This document shows positions 14,471 through 26,952 of a stretch of 64,000 bases of DNA, one piece after another. The stretch is from positions 290,397-354,396 of the forward strand of contig CAJNOI010000098.1 in NCBI GenBank assembly GCA_905250115.1, given 5' to 3'. Under the pieces are notes generated by a model. It worked only from the letters and a program-made list of their open reading frames with translations, was not told the origin of the DNA and ran no database searches. The first letter of the stretch is position 1, and each line of letters opens with the position of its first letter. The position numbers were made by a program, and so were the translations under genes. Origin of the DNA: Adineta steineri (Eukaryota; Rotifera; Eurotatoria; Adinetida; Adinetidae).

Positions 14471-17400
14471 ATTACATGAACCACTAGCAATTTGAATTTG
14501 AACATTTAATTCTAAATCTACAGCTGGTGCAGATGTAATTTCATTTGGTGTATTAGTTGTTATTGATTGATGATCATCGAACATTGATGGATCTTGTGAT
14601 GGAAAACTAGAATAATAAATTTATTATAAAACTAAATCTGAACTGAAATTTTGGAATATTTACCGAATATTAGTATTTGATGTTCGTGTTGTTCCATTTT
14701 CTATATCATCTTCATGTATTGATGATGGTCATCCCCCTTTTCCGAACTATAAACAAACAAAAAAATTAGAAAACTATTCATATAGTTATTATTGATCATT
14801 TCATATCTCTTTTCAAATTACTTCATGCTTTCTATTAATATCTGATAAGTAGAATCATATGAATTTATTTTATTGTGCTGCTTGAAACAGCAAAGCAAAG
14901 CAATATATTGTATAAAAGCATGGTTTTTTTAAAGAAATTTTGTGTGTATTTAAGGCACGAAATTAAATCTTACATTCGCCGACGGTGTGAACCTGACGAC
15001 GTGGCAAGTGCGGCTGCGTATACCAGTGAATAACGCCGCGTACTATTAGCATGGATATACGAAGCAATATATGGATTTTTCTTTTTATACTTTAGGAGAA
15101 AAAAAGGTAAGTTAATCAAAAGAAAAACTTACTGAGTATGATGTAATGGTTTACTAGGATCATGTGATTGTGTTCGTTTATGACTTGGTGAATCAATACG
15201 ATTTCGATCACGATTATGACCAGACTAAATAAAAAGATAATTGTATTAAATTTATCTTTGTTTTTTTTTGATATTAATAAACACGAAAATGATTCACATG
15301 AAACAATGCTATATAATTATAAATATTAAAAAACTAAAACGTATTCGATTTATATAAAAACATGCACATAAATACATAGAAAAGAATATCGAAAATAAAT
15401 TAAGATTCGAATCATTGATATATTTGATCGTCGTAATAATTCATTTTGTAGTTGAATAGTAATAATATGTTTTTGTTGCTGTAGTGACTATAAAACTTAA
15501 TTAACTATGCGATACTAGATTTTCATGTATACTTTCATAAGAAACTAATTACTATAAATAGTAATAAATAGCTTACTGTCTCCTTATCTATAACACATTC
15601 ATCATTGCATCTTCTAACTATGCATATCTTGTTAATTCTGCTTTTAATGTTTCATAATATGTTTGAGATCGTCTACTAAATGAAAAATAAAAAAAAAAGA
15701 ATACTATATTTCAAATATATTTTACTTTAATATTTTACTCTTTGTCCTACTGTTAAATGTTCATATTCTAATCGTTTTATTCTTTCATCATCATCATCAT
15801 CACTTTCATCAATATTTTTTGTATTACCAGCTTGTATATTTAATAAATTTGAATTTGGTGAAGAATTATTTTCATTATTTAAATGATCAATTGGTTCAAT
15901 TAAATGTGTTGATATTATTATACAAATTAATTGTGAAAAATGTTTACCAATAATTGAATCAAAATTTATATTAATAACTTTCATATTCCATTAAAGATTT
16001 AAAAACCAGTTTGGACTAGGAGAATTAAGTATGTGTAGCACGTGAATGCATTAAATATTATCTACTTGGTACACAACATACATTTAAAATAATATTTGAT
16101 GGTGATAATGAACGTGTAGGGTTTCTAGTTTTTATTTGTTTGTTGAAAATTTCCTGCAGAATGAAAACAAAAACCTTCAAATGAACCTGAACTTAGTATT
16201 GTACCACATGAACATCCTGTATCGTCGTTTTATCAAGTATAGAAATAGATTGGTGAGTTATTATTACTGATGATATTAAATTATCTGTTGTTATTAATTT
16301 TGTTGATAAATCATATTGTTGAATATGTATAGCAATACCTAAATCAACAATATGTAATTAAAACATAAGATTAAGTTCTCTATTAGATGTAAGAGATGCT
16401 GGAACATCAACAATTGAACGTAAACGTGTTGAATCATTTGTTGTAATTGTAAATGCACCACGTTGTTCATTCCAATGTTTATATGTACTTTTATAATTTA
16501 ATCAGAAAAGTATACCTATATGTAAAAGAAATTGAATGAAAAAAAACAAAACAAGAAGAAGTTTTATGTACCTTTATCAATAGCACCAGGTTGTCAATAG
16601 AAACTTGGTTTTGTTAAACGAATAAAATATGCTTCTTTATCTGAATCATCCGACTAAAACAGGAATTAAGTTTTTATAATTTTATATTATTCTATATTTT
16701 CACATAGTAAAGGTGTGAGTGAGGGTATTTGTCAATGTTATATCTGACTCGAAAAACGTTTTTGTTAAAAGAGAAAAGAACTTTAAACTTACTTGTAATG
16801 AATGTTGTTAAAAATAATTTTGTTTCAAAATAAACACCATCTTGAAAACTACCTGTATGTAATAATTAACCTAAACCAAATTTAATATTTATGAGAGCAT
16901 TAATTAATGGTTTATTGTAGAGTAATGAAGAATTTTTTTCATCATAATTTGTTAATTTAACAGCTATTGGTGCTTTTTTATCACCATTTTCAAATTTAAC
17001 TATTATATTTGATGACGTTCGTCACATAACTTCAAAACCTTTCATTGATATGTAAACAATGTTAGTGGTATTGTTTGTTGATCTTTTTTCGGTTCGACAT
17101 CATCATCTACATTTTTTATATCTGTTGAACCAGTACGTATAACAAGTACTATTGCTGATGATGATAATAAACGTGTATGTTTTGTTGTTGCTCCAAAATG
17201 AAATTGATCAAATCGAGAAACTTTTCCAAGAATTTTCTTTATTTCACGTATAATTACTTTTGAAACAAAAACTAATTGTGGCAAAAAAATCAGCTGTTAT
17301 AGTTAATTTAAGTACATCATTTTTTGTATGAAGATTGAAATGATCTTTTGTTTTATTTTTTTATTCTTGTTCAATAGAATAATTTCCATAACAACGTATT

Positions 17401-18360
17401 ACAGGAAAATCAATTCGTAGATGATTATCTGAACTAACTGTTGGAGGTTGTTGATGATCATAATTATTATTATTTAACAAATGTAAAGCATGTTCATGTA
17501 TAATAGCTGTAAAACGTGATTTCATTCCACTAATGTTAGTAACGCCTATTTTATATTGAATTTTTAATGTTGAAAGAAGTGTTGGAGAAAATATCATTTT
17601 CTGACAATGTGCTGTTGTATGAACTCCAAAAAATAGGTCGTTTCGATGATGTAAATATATTTTGTTGAATTTCTAATAGACGTGGATTAATATTACGATT
17701 AATTAGATCTTTATGACGTGTACCTAAACGTTTTTAGTTGTTGTTTGTTCTAATGGGATTGGTGTATGAGGCTCTTCAATAGTATCATCTGAACTTGTAT
17801 TAATTAATTCATTATCTGCATTAGTTGTTGTTGGTATTGGCGATGTTTGTTGTGTATCATCGGGAAAAAATTCTTGAAAATAGGATGTTATTAAACGACC
17901 AGTACGATTAACAAGATCATGAACTTCTTGTGGTTTTAATGGTGCATCCATTGTAGTTGTACCCATATTTGTTACAACACTTAATATTAAATTAATGTCA
18001 CGTGTTTGAAGTGATGTTAATGCTTGAGATTTACCAACAATTATATCAAGAGCAGATATTTACCGATTAGACGATGATGGATGAATTATTGAAATATTTG
18101 TCGATGGAAAATTATCGGTATGCGTAGAAAAAGTTTTTTTAAAGAAAGAGATGTTGAACCAATTTGAAGAATTAATAAACCATCATATCTAAATATTAGA
18201 TTTAATTCAAAATAATATAATATTTGGTTGAAGATTCATATTAATTAGAGTATTACGATTAAATTGTTCAAGAAGTTTAGTAATAAATTGACTAAAAGGA
18301 TGTGAAAGAAGATATTTTGTTTTTGTAGTAAATAATTCATAGAGTTTACTTTGTGAGGGT
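14471..18360 (-). pseudogene. Decayed fragment of a large multi-exon gene, possibly BLTP1/tweek-like
   Basis: Reading the minus strand from 18,360 downward gives long stretches of good protein interrupted by frameshifts and stops. Segments include LLEQFNRNTLINMNLQP, DAPLKPQEVHDLVNRTGRL, KIGVTNISGMKSRFTAIIHE, VKLTNYDEKNSSLLYNKPL, HTGSFQDGVYFETKLF, HIVDLGIAIHIQQYDL and LELNVQIQIASGSC. Intron boundaries are visible, for example near 16,570-16,660. Breaks include a frameshift near 18,210, a TAA near 18,063, a frameshift near 17,625, a TGA in the exon at 16,570-16,660 (SFY*QPGAIDK) and a TAA near 16,360. The mix suggests a very large non-enzymatic protein. From memory of motif style I suspect a bridge-like lipid transfer protein (BLTP1/KIAA1109/tweek), but this is weak. 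Only about 1,000 codons are present, so both ends are missing. Confidence 0.5.
14975..15055. other. Short GC-rich island in AT-rich DNA
   Basis: About 80 bases with many CpG (CGCCGACGG, GACGACGTGG, ACGCCGCGTAC) stand out from the surroundings. Parts are weakly self-complementary. It lies in a probable intron of the decayed gene. It does not fold into an obvious tRNA by eye. Function unknown. Confidence 0.4.
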
Positions 18361-19160
18361 GGGTTTATGAGTATTATTACGAAGTTTTAATAAATCAAAA
18401 TGTACTAAATAATTCAAATTTGAACTTTTCTTTTTTGCTTAGAAATGATAAAATTGAAATGTTTTCTAAGTATTACATATATGTATTATTAATGATAATT
18501 GTAAGTCTATTCATTGATAGATTTATTTAAAAGTGTATTCATATGATTGATGATGAAATTGATTTATGTTTAATAGAAAAATAAAATTTAAGATTTTTAC
18601 CGAAAAAATTTCTCAGTTTTAATTGTTAAGAAATCTACAAATGTTTTTCTACTACGACAACTAATATATATGAAATAGATTTAATGAATAAGAAAAAACA
18701 AATAAGAAGTTTAGAAATGAATAAATTATAAATACTTGAATAAATAAGATAATTGCGAATATATTTTAATTTTGAGCATCTAAAACATGTAATCGAGTAT
18801 TATTAATGAATGAATGTATTCTGAGTTGTTCTAACATTTCATGAGAAATACTTTCTTCTGGTTTCTTTCTAATAGCTACTATTTGATAAGATTCATATGA
18901 TTGTATACGACGCATTTGTGTAATAAGATTTAAGCATGTGTAGATATAGAGGATGAAGAAGGCAATAATAATATTTGTAAAGCATAGATATCATTTGGTG
19001 ATATTTTATTTTTTTGATTAGATAATTTCTGAATAAATAATGTAAATAAATTCTAATTAACATCTCATATTTGAGTAATAGAAAAAAGAGTTGAAGTATT
19101 ATTTTGATTCGAACGAAGTTGACAAATCATATTTTCTAAACCAGTATATGTTGATGTATT

Positions 19161-19465
19161 TTATAATTGAACTTCATTTTCATTAATTAAATCAAAATCG
19201 GAATCATATTCTTTTATAGCTGATGATGTTGTTTGTTCTTTTTCATTGAGTTTATTATAAATAATTGTTGCAATTGTTTCAATTGAAAGTCCTTGAAGAA
19301 GATCAACTAATGGTATATAAATGCCAGTTTCTAGACCTAACCAATTATATAATGAAACAGGAGCTAATGAATCCATACCTTGACTAACAAGTGAACGATC
19401 AACACTAGCTGCACCTAATAATCGTGCAACAGCTGATTGAGTTCGTTCAATAATAGTTTCTTTTT
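19161..19465 (-). other. PKS acyl carrier domain
   Basis: A four-helix ACP is readable (RTQSAVARLLGA, SQGMDSLAPVSLYNWL, VDLLQGLSIETIATIIYNKL). The Ser of GMDSLA, near 19,370, is the expected phosphopantetheine site and is intact. A TAA ends this frame at 19,161; readable but broken sequence continues to about 18,775 with no family I recognise. Confidence 0.85.
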
Positions 19466-19469
19466 TATT

Positions 19470-20335
19470 CATACTAGACTTAGTGGAATTGTTTTTTCCT
19501 GACGATGAGATGTGATCAAATTTCATCTCTTTATAACGTTGATGAACTACTTTTCTTAAATAAGATGTAGCTAATGTTGGATAATTTCGATGTAATATTT
19601 GCCAATTAACAGCAAAAATAACAGGACATGGACAAATCCTTTGAGTTTGATGAAAACATTTAATTATTTCGAATATAGTTACTGTTGGCATTAATTCAAA
19701 ACCTTGTGTAACTTTTAAAGTACTGAGCATTTCTTTATGACGATGAAACATTCCAGCACCACTTACAGCTGGTAAACTAATTGAGAGTGCTCTTAAATTA
19801 AGTTTTTCAAAACGATAATGAGCAAGTGCATCAAGAAATTGATTACCGGCATTATAACCAGCAGATGCAACTTCAAGTAAATGATTTCGAATTGATGAAA
19901 ACATAATAAAGAAATGAATAGGTGCATGAAGAAGTTGTGTAGCCTGATGAAGATACCAAGCAGCACGAAATTTTGTTGATAAAACAAGTGATAAATGTTC
20001 TTGTGTTAAATTACCTAAAGTACGATCTTCTGCAACAACAGCACTATGAATAATACCACAAATAGGATAAGAAGTTTTTTGAAATCTTTCAATTAAATCA
20101 TGAACTTGTTGAAAATTTGTTACATCTGCTTGAACAACATCAACATGAGCATTATATTGTTTTGCTGTTCGTTTTAATTTTAACCAATCATCATATTGTG
20201 GATTTGAAGGTTGTTCAAGTTGAACTAATGTTCGACGACTCATAAGTGCTATATGTTTGACACCTCGTTTTTCAATCATCCACCGAGACATTGTTAAACC
20301 AAGACCACCAGATATTTAAATTGTTCCTTGATTAC
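19470..20335 (-). other. PKS ketoreductase domain
   Basis: The glycine-rich nucleotide loop (ISGGLGLTMSRWM, about 20,275-20,315) is shortened against GGLGGLG and is preceded by an in-frame TAA. Downstream the frame is open. VVQADVTNFQQV, IHSAVVAEDRTL, the catalytic Ser in MFSSIRN and the Tyr/Asn pair in SAGYNAGNQFLDALAHYR are all kept. Confidence 0.85.
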
Positions 20336-20439
20336 AAACTTCTGATGAAAACATTGTATTGTCACTTACAACTATTGAGTAAGAAAAAATGAAAAAAATA
20401 AAAATTGAAAAAAAAGAAAGATATGATTACCTTTTAATA

Positions 20440-21694
20440 AACTAGTAGATTGTTTTTTATTAATAGTTAATGGTTGATCAGATGAAGTTATACGAAAAAC
20501 AGTTTTACCCATAACTTGACCACTATTACATCTTAATAATGCTTCTATTACTTGAGATGGTTCATAAGTAACTGTTGGTTCAACAGCACGCAATTTATGT
20601 TGTATAAATAAATCAATTGCTTCTTCTAGCATAACACGAATAAGAGGTGATACATGATCAGCAAGTCCAGCGAAGTCAGTCACATGAAAACTACAATCTG
20701 TTCGTAATTGAAACATTGATAAATTACCATTATGATAAATATCTCGTTTACCCCATTCAACAAAATGACCATGATATGCTAATAATTTAATTGATTCTTT
20801 TAATAAATTACATGATAATGAATTAACAATAACATCAACACCTTGTGGGAGAATTCGATGTATATCATTAACAAAAGAAGCATCTCGACTATTAAATACA
20901 TGTTCAATACCATAATGTTCACGAAGAAAACGTCGTTTTTCTTCAGTTCCAGCTGTAGCAATAATACGAGCACCACTATATTGACAATATTGAATACACA
21001 TTTGACTTGCAGCACCTGTTGCAGCATGAATAAGAACAGTTTGACCAGCTTGCAAATGAATACGATATTTAAGAGAATATATAACTGTTAAAAGTGGAGT
21101 TGGCATACCACATAATTGTTCATCAGTAAGAGGACATTCAGATGGAATACGTATTATAAGTTGTGAATTAATCATAATATGGAAATGATATGTACCAAGA
21201 CTAGTATTACCTACAACATGATCACCAACCTGATAATTAGTTGTAGGACATGCACGTGCAATGGTACCAACAAAATCTGAGCCTGGTTCTGTATCTTGAT
21301 TAACTCTTGGTAGATTTTCATCAGATTGTGCAAATGTACATGTATATAGATAAAGATCATGTGATTTGAGTACATCACGAAAATTATTACCAACACAATG
21401 AACACGAACGTCTAAGATATCTGATGGTAATAATTCTTTTTCTCTATCTTCTTCAATCCATGTTAATTCAGAAAGAAAACGAGATTGTGGTACACAAAGA
21501 CGAAATGGTTTTTGATCAGTATCTCGTTTAGGAATAATAGAAATTTGTTCTAATTTAGATTTCTCTTGTTCGTCATCAGCAGATTTTTGTAACATTTCAT
21601 AATGCCATGTTAAATGTTGAATTTGATTTTGATTTGTATTATTAAGACAAAGAACAACTTCACAAGTATCAGTTGAATATCTTGAATTAATCAT
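20440..21694 (-). other. PKS enoylreductase domain, open frame
   Basis: An uninterrupted frame runs from 21,694 past the domain. GNNFRDVLKSHDLY, EPGSDFVGTIARAC and VGDHVVG form the N-terminal catalytic part. The NADPH loop reads HAATGAASQ instead of the common HAAxGGVGQ, so cofactor binding may be impaired. VIVNSLSCNLL and FHVTDFAGL follow. A donor GTAATC near 20,434 ends the exon. Confidence 0.85.
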
Positions 21695-22329
21695 ATATTC
21701 TATTAAAGTATAAATAAATATTAATTTATTATGTAATGATGTTTGAAGATCAATAAGTTTTCATCGATGTCGTTCATATTCAGTTATTAAACTTCGTGCA
21801 AGCCGAATAAATGGTGATGCAATTATATTAAGATTTGAATTATTATTAAATTGAGCATGATCTGTAAGAACATATACGAATGGATAAAAATATGGTGATG
21901 ATTTTTGAATTGTTTGAAGAATAAGTGATAATGTTCCACATATAAGTTCTTCATTTTGTTTAAATGCTAAATCATCATTATTTTCATTAAGTGCTACTTG
22001 ATCAAGTTGCCATGCAAAAATAATAGATACTTGTTGATAAGTAGTTAATAGAACTGGTGTTACAGAACAAATCATATCTAAAGTTGAATTACGAATATCA
22101 AAAATTCGAATATTTGAACATGGTAATAATGTTGATAGAATATGACTGAAACTATTTTTATTATTTTGATCATCTTTGGTAAATATTAACCATGATTGAT
22201 TTTTTCTTTCATCAAGCGTCTGTAATATTTCCTTAGATATTGTTTTTTGACTAATAATTAATGTACTTTCATTTTGATTTGTTGTTGATTCAATAATATT
22301 AAATCCATCGATTTGTTTTAACAATATCA

Positions 22330-23135
22330 TTCATTGTTGAATATTATTTAATGCACGATTATTATCATCAGATGACCACCATTGATCATTAAAACCAAAA
22401 ATAAGATCAAAATAAAGAGGAATATGAACTAGTTCAAGTAATAAAAGAAGACCATTAGGAACAAGTAAACGACGAAGAGAAATTAAAGAATTTGTTAAAT
22501 CCTGATTTCCTAGAAGTTGATTTGCAGAAAATATAAGATCAAATGATTCGAATGGTATTTGTTCAAGTGTTTTACTATCATATAAATCAATTGTTTCACC
22601 TTATATAATAGATAAATTTTTTGTTTGATTATTTATATGTGTATTAAATGTTTGTTAAGTATTTGCAAGTTGTGTTGGATCAGAATCTGCATAATGTAAA
22701 TCAATTAATAAACCTGTTTGTTGTGATAAATTGAGGAGAAGATCAAGCGTAGGTAAAGCATCTGAACAACCACGATCAGTTAACCAAAATATACGTAGCC
22801 GATAATTCTGAAATGAATTATCTTTAGTTTGTTGTTGTTCATATTGTAATTGTAAATATTGACAAATCGAATAAAAAATTTATTCAATTTCATCATCATC
22901 AAGAAATATATCTAATCCATTTTTTTTCTCCATTAAGAATATCTTTTAAATGTAAACCATATTTATTTAATATGATTAAAAGTAGTTTTAAACGAGGAAA
23001 ACGTTCAATTAATTGAGTAAGACGAAGATGTGTTGAATGCCATGTTACTTCGTTATGTAAAGTTGAAGCAAGAGAACGACATGCATTTAATAATGGATGA
23101 TGTTGTTGATTTAAATCAAGATCTTTAATTACCAT
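22330..23135 (-). other. PKS C-methyltransferase domain
   Basis: The region 23,135-22,900 (HPLLNACRSLASTLHNEV, ERFPRLKLLLIILNKYG) leads into a SAM-dependent methyltransferase core. Conserved-looking parts are FESFDLIFSANQLLGNQDL near 22,530 and RLLVPNGLLLLLELVHIP near 22,430, then a WW near 22,370. At 22,328-22,330 TGA stands where the family usually has Trp before a LL...GF motif. Further stops lie near 22,880, 22,655 and 22,600. Presence of this domain implies an alpha-methylated ancestral product. Confidence 0.75.
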
Positions 23136-23169
23136 TTGAGAATAATAAGCAGCTAATTCATTAAATGGT

Positions 23170-24400
23170 TCTATTGATTAAATTGAATCTTGATTACTAA
23201 TAGAATTAAGTTCATTATTAAGAATTTGATTAGGTGATGGAAGTAAATGTGATATATGTTTTATTATTGGTGAATCAGTCCATACTCTTTTCATACAATA
23301 ATCTTTTATAATTGTATCTAAATATGTTTTATAATCAGTATTAGGTAAATCAGTTGTTAGATTTAATTTGTCATAAACTGTTTTTTCCATTGACCATCGA
23401 CCAGACTGTACACCTTGAACTTGTTGAATAACAATACTTTCAAATGTAAATACTGGTTCTTCTATTTTATTATTCATTGGAAATATCCATAGATCAAGAC
23501 TATATGTTCCTTCTTGACCTATACCACATATATTATCATGATACTTTTCACGTACTTCGATATTTGTTGATTGATTCATTTTTGCTTTTATCTTATTTGA
23601 ATAAATAGATTTTAGAATACGTACAGGAAGAAATGTTGTTTCAACACCTGGTAATAGAACTAGATATGGATGAAATAAATAATAAGATGAACAATTATTA
23701 TTATCATTTGATAATTGAGATATAATTGTAGTTGAAGTACCATGTAATGTTTTGAATTTTTGAAAACTAGATCCATATTGATAACCACGTGTTTAAAGAT
23801 GTACATAAGCACTTGGTATATGTTGTGTTGTCCATATATTAGGTATCGTTAATGATTTTTGTTATTTAGAATCTATTTCAATTTTACCTTGTGCATGTAA
23901 AGTAAATTCATTTAATGAATATTTATTACGATTATCTTGATTACAAAATATAATATACCATTCACGCATTGGCATAATTATTTGTGTAAATACTTCCATC
24001 AATTCATGTTCATTAAGAATAAGTGCTTTAATAAAGTTTACGTCTTCAAAAATAAGTGTTAGTTGTTGTTGATCATCCTCTTTTGGGGGAAGTAATTGAT
24101 GACAAGCAGTTGTTACGAGTTCAAGATAAGCAGCAGCCGGGAAAAGAATTGCATCTTGAATTTTATGATCTTTTAAGAAAGCATGTTGTGGTACATTAAT
24201 ATTAATGAGACTTTTTCATTGTTGCACTTGTTTGTTCATTTAATTGACGAATACCAAATAATGGGTGAGTAGATATACGATTAGTTAAACGTTGTATAGA
24301 TGAACCTTTTGATTCACACCAACATGAACTCAAATGAAATTTATATAATGGAAAATTATCAAAATATTCTTCATGATTTTTCAACGATAAAATTTAACGA
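23170..24400 (-). other. PKS dehydratase domain
   Basis: The stretch HPLFGIRQLN followed by FLKDHKIQDAILFPAAAYLE matches the DH N-terminal hotdog; the catalytic His is in KDHK (about 24,165). The second half (23,178-23,579) includes SLDLWIFPMNN and QVQGVQSGRW. Stops near 23,860 and 23,795 and a frameshift near 24,200 interrupt it. Confidence 0.7.
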
Positions 24401-24414
24401 GTATGAAAATATTG

Positions 24415-25430
24415 TTGCCATACTTGAGATGATGCTGCAAGTTGTGCTAGACTAGTAAGTAATGTTATTTGTTCATTTTCTTTTCTTTTTAATGTTGGAA
24501 GAATAAGTGATGATTGCTGTTGATTTGTTAATTCACAACATTCATGAATAGATGTACCTAAAATTGGATGTGATGAAATTTCAAGAAAAACATTTGCTGC
24601 TTCATCTTTTATAATTAATATTATAGCATCATAAAATCGAACAGTTTGTCTTACATTTGACTATCAACTGGCATATTATCATCAGTAACACTTGAATAAA
24701 GTTTTGCTTGTGCACATATCAGATTAAATATTTGTTTTTGATCTTTTATTGAATATCCACGAATATTTTTTTTAATGATAATAACATATCTTTTTCAATA
24801 TCAAATCGATTCATTTGATATGAATGAAATACATTTTCAATACAAAGATGTGCTTTGAATACATTTGGATAAGATATGGTAAGAACTTGTTGTATTTCGT
24901 CAATAATGTTTTCATCACCACTTATTGTTGCTCGACGACGACTATTAACAACAGCAATACAAGCCAAATGTTCAATACCTTTCGAAAGTTTGTTTTCTAC
25001 TTCTTCTTCGCTCATTGAAACAGCTAACATACGAACAGCTTCTTCTAAATTTAAACAACCAGCAACAAAAGCAGCTGCTTGATCACCACCACTATGTGGT
25101 ATAATAGATGATGGATAAATATTCCATGAAACAAGTAAAGCTGCTAATGCAACTTGTATAGCAAATAAAGTTGGTTGAGCAATATTTGTATCATTAATAC
25201 GAGATTCTTGTTTATTTATCTTTTTAATTAATTCTTCTAATAATCTCCATTCACCATTGTTAATTTTTGTCATTTCTCCATCAATTAAACTAATCCATTT
25301 ATTAAATAATGGTTCACTTTCATATAATTGTCTACCCATAACCCACCATTGTGGACCTTGTCCACTAAAAACGAAACATATTTTCTGTGCGAATCGTTTT
25401 GTTAGACGTGATGATTGTGAGATCTGGTAA
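24415..25430 (-). other. PKS acyltransferase domain
   Basis: It starts with FVFSGQGPQWWVMGRQLY. The nucleophile elbow reads PHSGGDQAAAF where GHSxGE is usual, so the Ser remains but flanking residues have changed. RATISGDENIIDEI and VFHSYQMNRF match the later conserved blocks. The frame shifts near 24,770, and a codon block is lost near 24,660 before VRQTVRFYDAI-like sequence resumes. Confidence 0.85.
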
Positions 25431-25769
25431 TGCTTTTTTAGTAAGAAAAGCATTGATTTGTTCTTGTAATTATTGGCGATTAAGACAAATAAAGATTGCT
25501 AAATGTTGATAACTAATTGTTCTTTTAAGAAGAAGTTTTTGTGATATACGTTGAAGAAAAACTTGATCATCATCATCTATATCATTAACTGATGATTAAA
25601 AGATTGACAACTTTTTGCTAAATGAGAAGAAATAAATTATTTAATGAATAAAAAGAAAAAAGAACTTACTTGAAAAAATAAAAATAAAATATTATCTGCT
25701 TTTAATATGATTTTCATCGATATAACCATTTTCAATTGATGTTTTATTTGACTGATATTCTTCAATGAT

Positions 25770-26952
25770 AGAATGTGTCGTTGAACCAACCGTTTCGAAT
25801 AAATTAACACCAATAGCTGTTTTTTCATTATTTGAAACGGACGGAAAAGGTAGAAAATTTTGAAGAATATGTAGATTATATTTTTGTGCTTCTATTTTAG
25901 GATTAAGTGAAGTAAATTGTATATTTGTTGTAATACCACGATGATACATACACATAGCAACTTTAATAAGTGATATAACACCAGCTGCACCTTCTGTATG
26001 TCCTAAATTACTTTTAATTAAATCTAATAATAATGGTGGATCAAGATTTGATCGATTAAAAAATCGATCTAAACAATTAGCTTCAATTGGATCGCCATCA
26101 CGTTCAGCATCACTTAATTGTTTTAATAATTAAAGACCAAGACCATCATCTAGACACAATATTTAAATTGAAATGTATTTCTAGATAAAAAAAACTAATC
26201 AACTGAATTTACCTTTAGCATAACTATTAGCATCAACACTAAATGATCGACTTCTTCCACCAGGTGATTGTGCACCAATAAATGAATGTTGTAGAAAACT
26301 TTCTGGTGTAAGAATCCATTAACACCACCACATACAGCCGTGTCAGCTTCATTTGTACGGAGACATTGCACAGCCATATGTAAAGTTTCTCAAGAAGATG
26401 AACAAGCAACATCTAATGATACATTTGGATCATGTAAATTAAAATGATATAATAAACTAGTAGGTCCATAAAATCTTGATTCGATGTTCAGGTCTCACAC
26501 GAGCTGCTGCAATTACATGATCTGTTGAAAATTATCCAGTATGCACTGATGTTTTTGTACCCGACATTTTTTCAATACTGTATCCATCACCATCAAGTAA
26601 ATCAACAAATTTTAATATAGGTGATCTATGACATGGATCAATATTGGCTGGTTCAGCATCTGACAAAACCAAAAAAATGTGGTTTAGATTTATCTCATTG
26701 CTGATTTGACATAAAATAACCAGCACGAAGAAGTTTTTGGTGAAGTTGTCCATTATTGTCCATATTAAGCATATGACCAATAAATGATTCAAGATCAAAT
26801 CGATCAATTGTTATTGCACTACCAGCATCTTGACTTTCTTTTAATGTATACCATAAATCATTTGCATAATAAATATCACCTGCGAATTCACATGCTATAC
26901 CTATAACAGCTATTGGTTCTAATGATGTACTATTATTATTTATAGTTGCCAT
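25770..26952 (-). other. PKS ketosynthase domain, degenerate
   Basis: It begins with EPIAVIGIACEF. The nucleophile motif survives as DVACSSS (about 26,393-26,413), but the next codon is TGA. The KSNLGHTEGAAGV motif carrying the second active-site His is intact (about 26,000). The EAHGTGT motif with the first His is not recognisable: the corresponding stretch reads IEANCLDRFFN. The terminal GGTNAH-type motif is eroded to GSTTHSIIEE. Stops at 26,695 and 26,532 and a frameshift near 26,310 break the frame. It should be unable to condense even if translated. Confidence 0.85.

Larger units (their letters stand above)
18775..26952 (-). pseudogene. Highly reducing type I polyketide synthase, decayed
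   Basis: The minus strand encodes one complete module in the order KS, AT, DH, C-methyltransferase, structural linker, ER, KR, ACP, plus an unrecognised C-terminal extension (18,775-19,160). This is the layout of highly reducing, mostly fungal-type, iterative synthases that build alkylated polyketide chains from malonyl units. The start ATG at 26,952 gives MATINNNSTSLEPIAVIGIA, a normal KS start. Introns at 25,618-25,669 and about 20,350-20,433 show residence in a eukaryotic genome. The gene is broken: in-frame stops include 26,695, 26,532, 26,390, 25,470 and 21,761, with several frameshifts and lost motifs. The ER (21,694-20,440) and KR-ACP (20,291-19,161) segments are still open. Bdelloids are known to carry horizontally acquired PKS/NRPS genes; this appears to be a dead or dying member. 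Confidence 0.9.

Noticed and set aside
14246-14584. Open frame running through the 100-N gap
   Set aside because: It exists only because N codons are read through; parts on the two sides are not shown to be joined.
18775-26952. Reassigned stop codons (TAA/TAG as Gln, TGA as Trp) as an explanation for the broken PKS
   Set aside because: Neighbouring intact genes use ordinary stops and CAA/TGG, and the PKS also has frameshifts and lost motifs.
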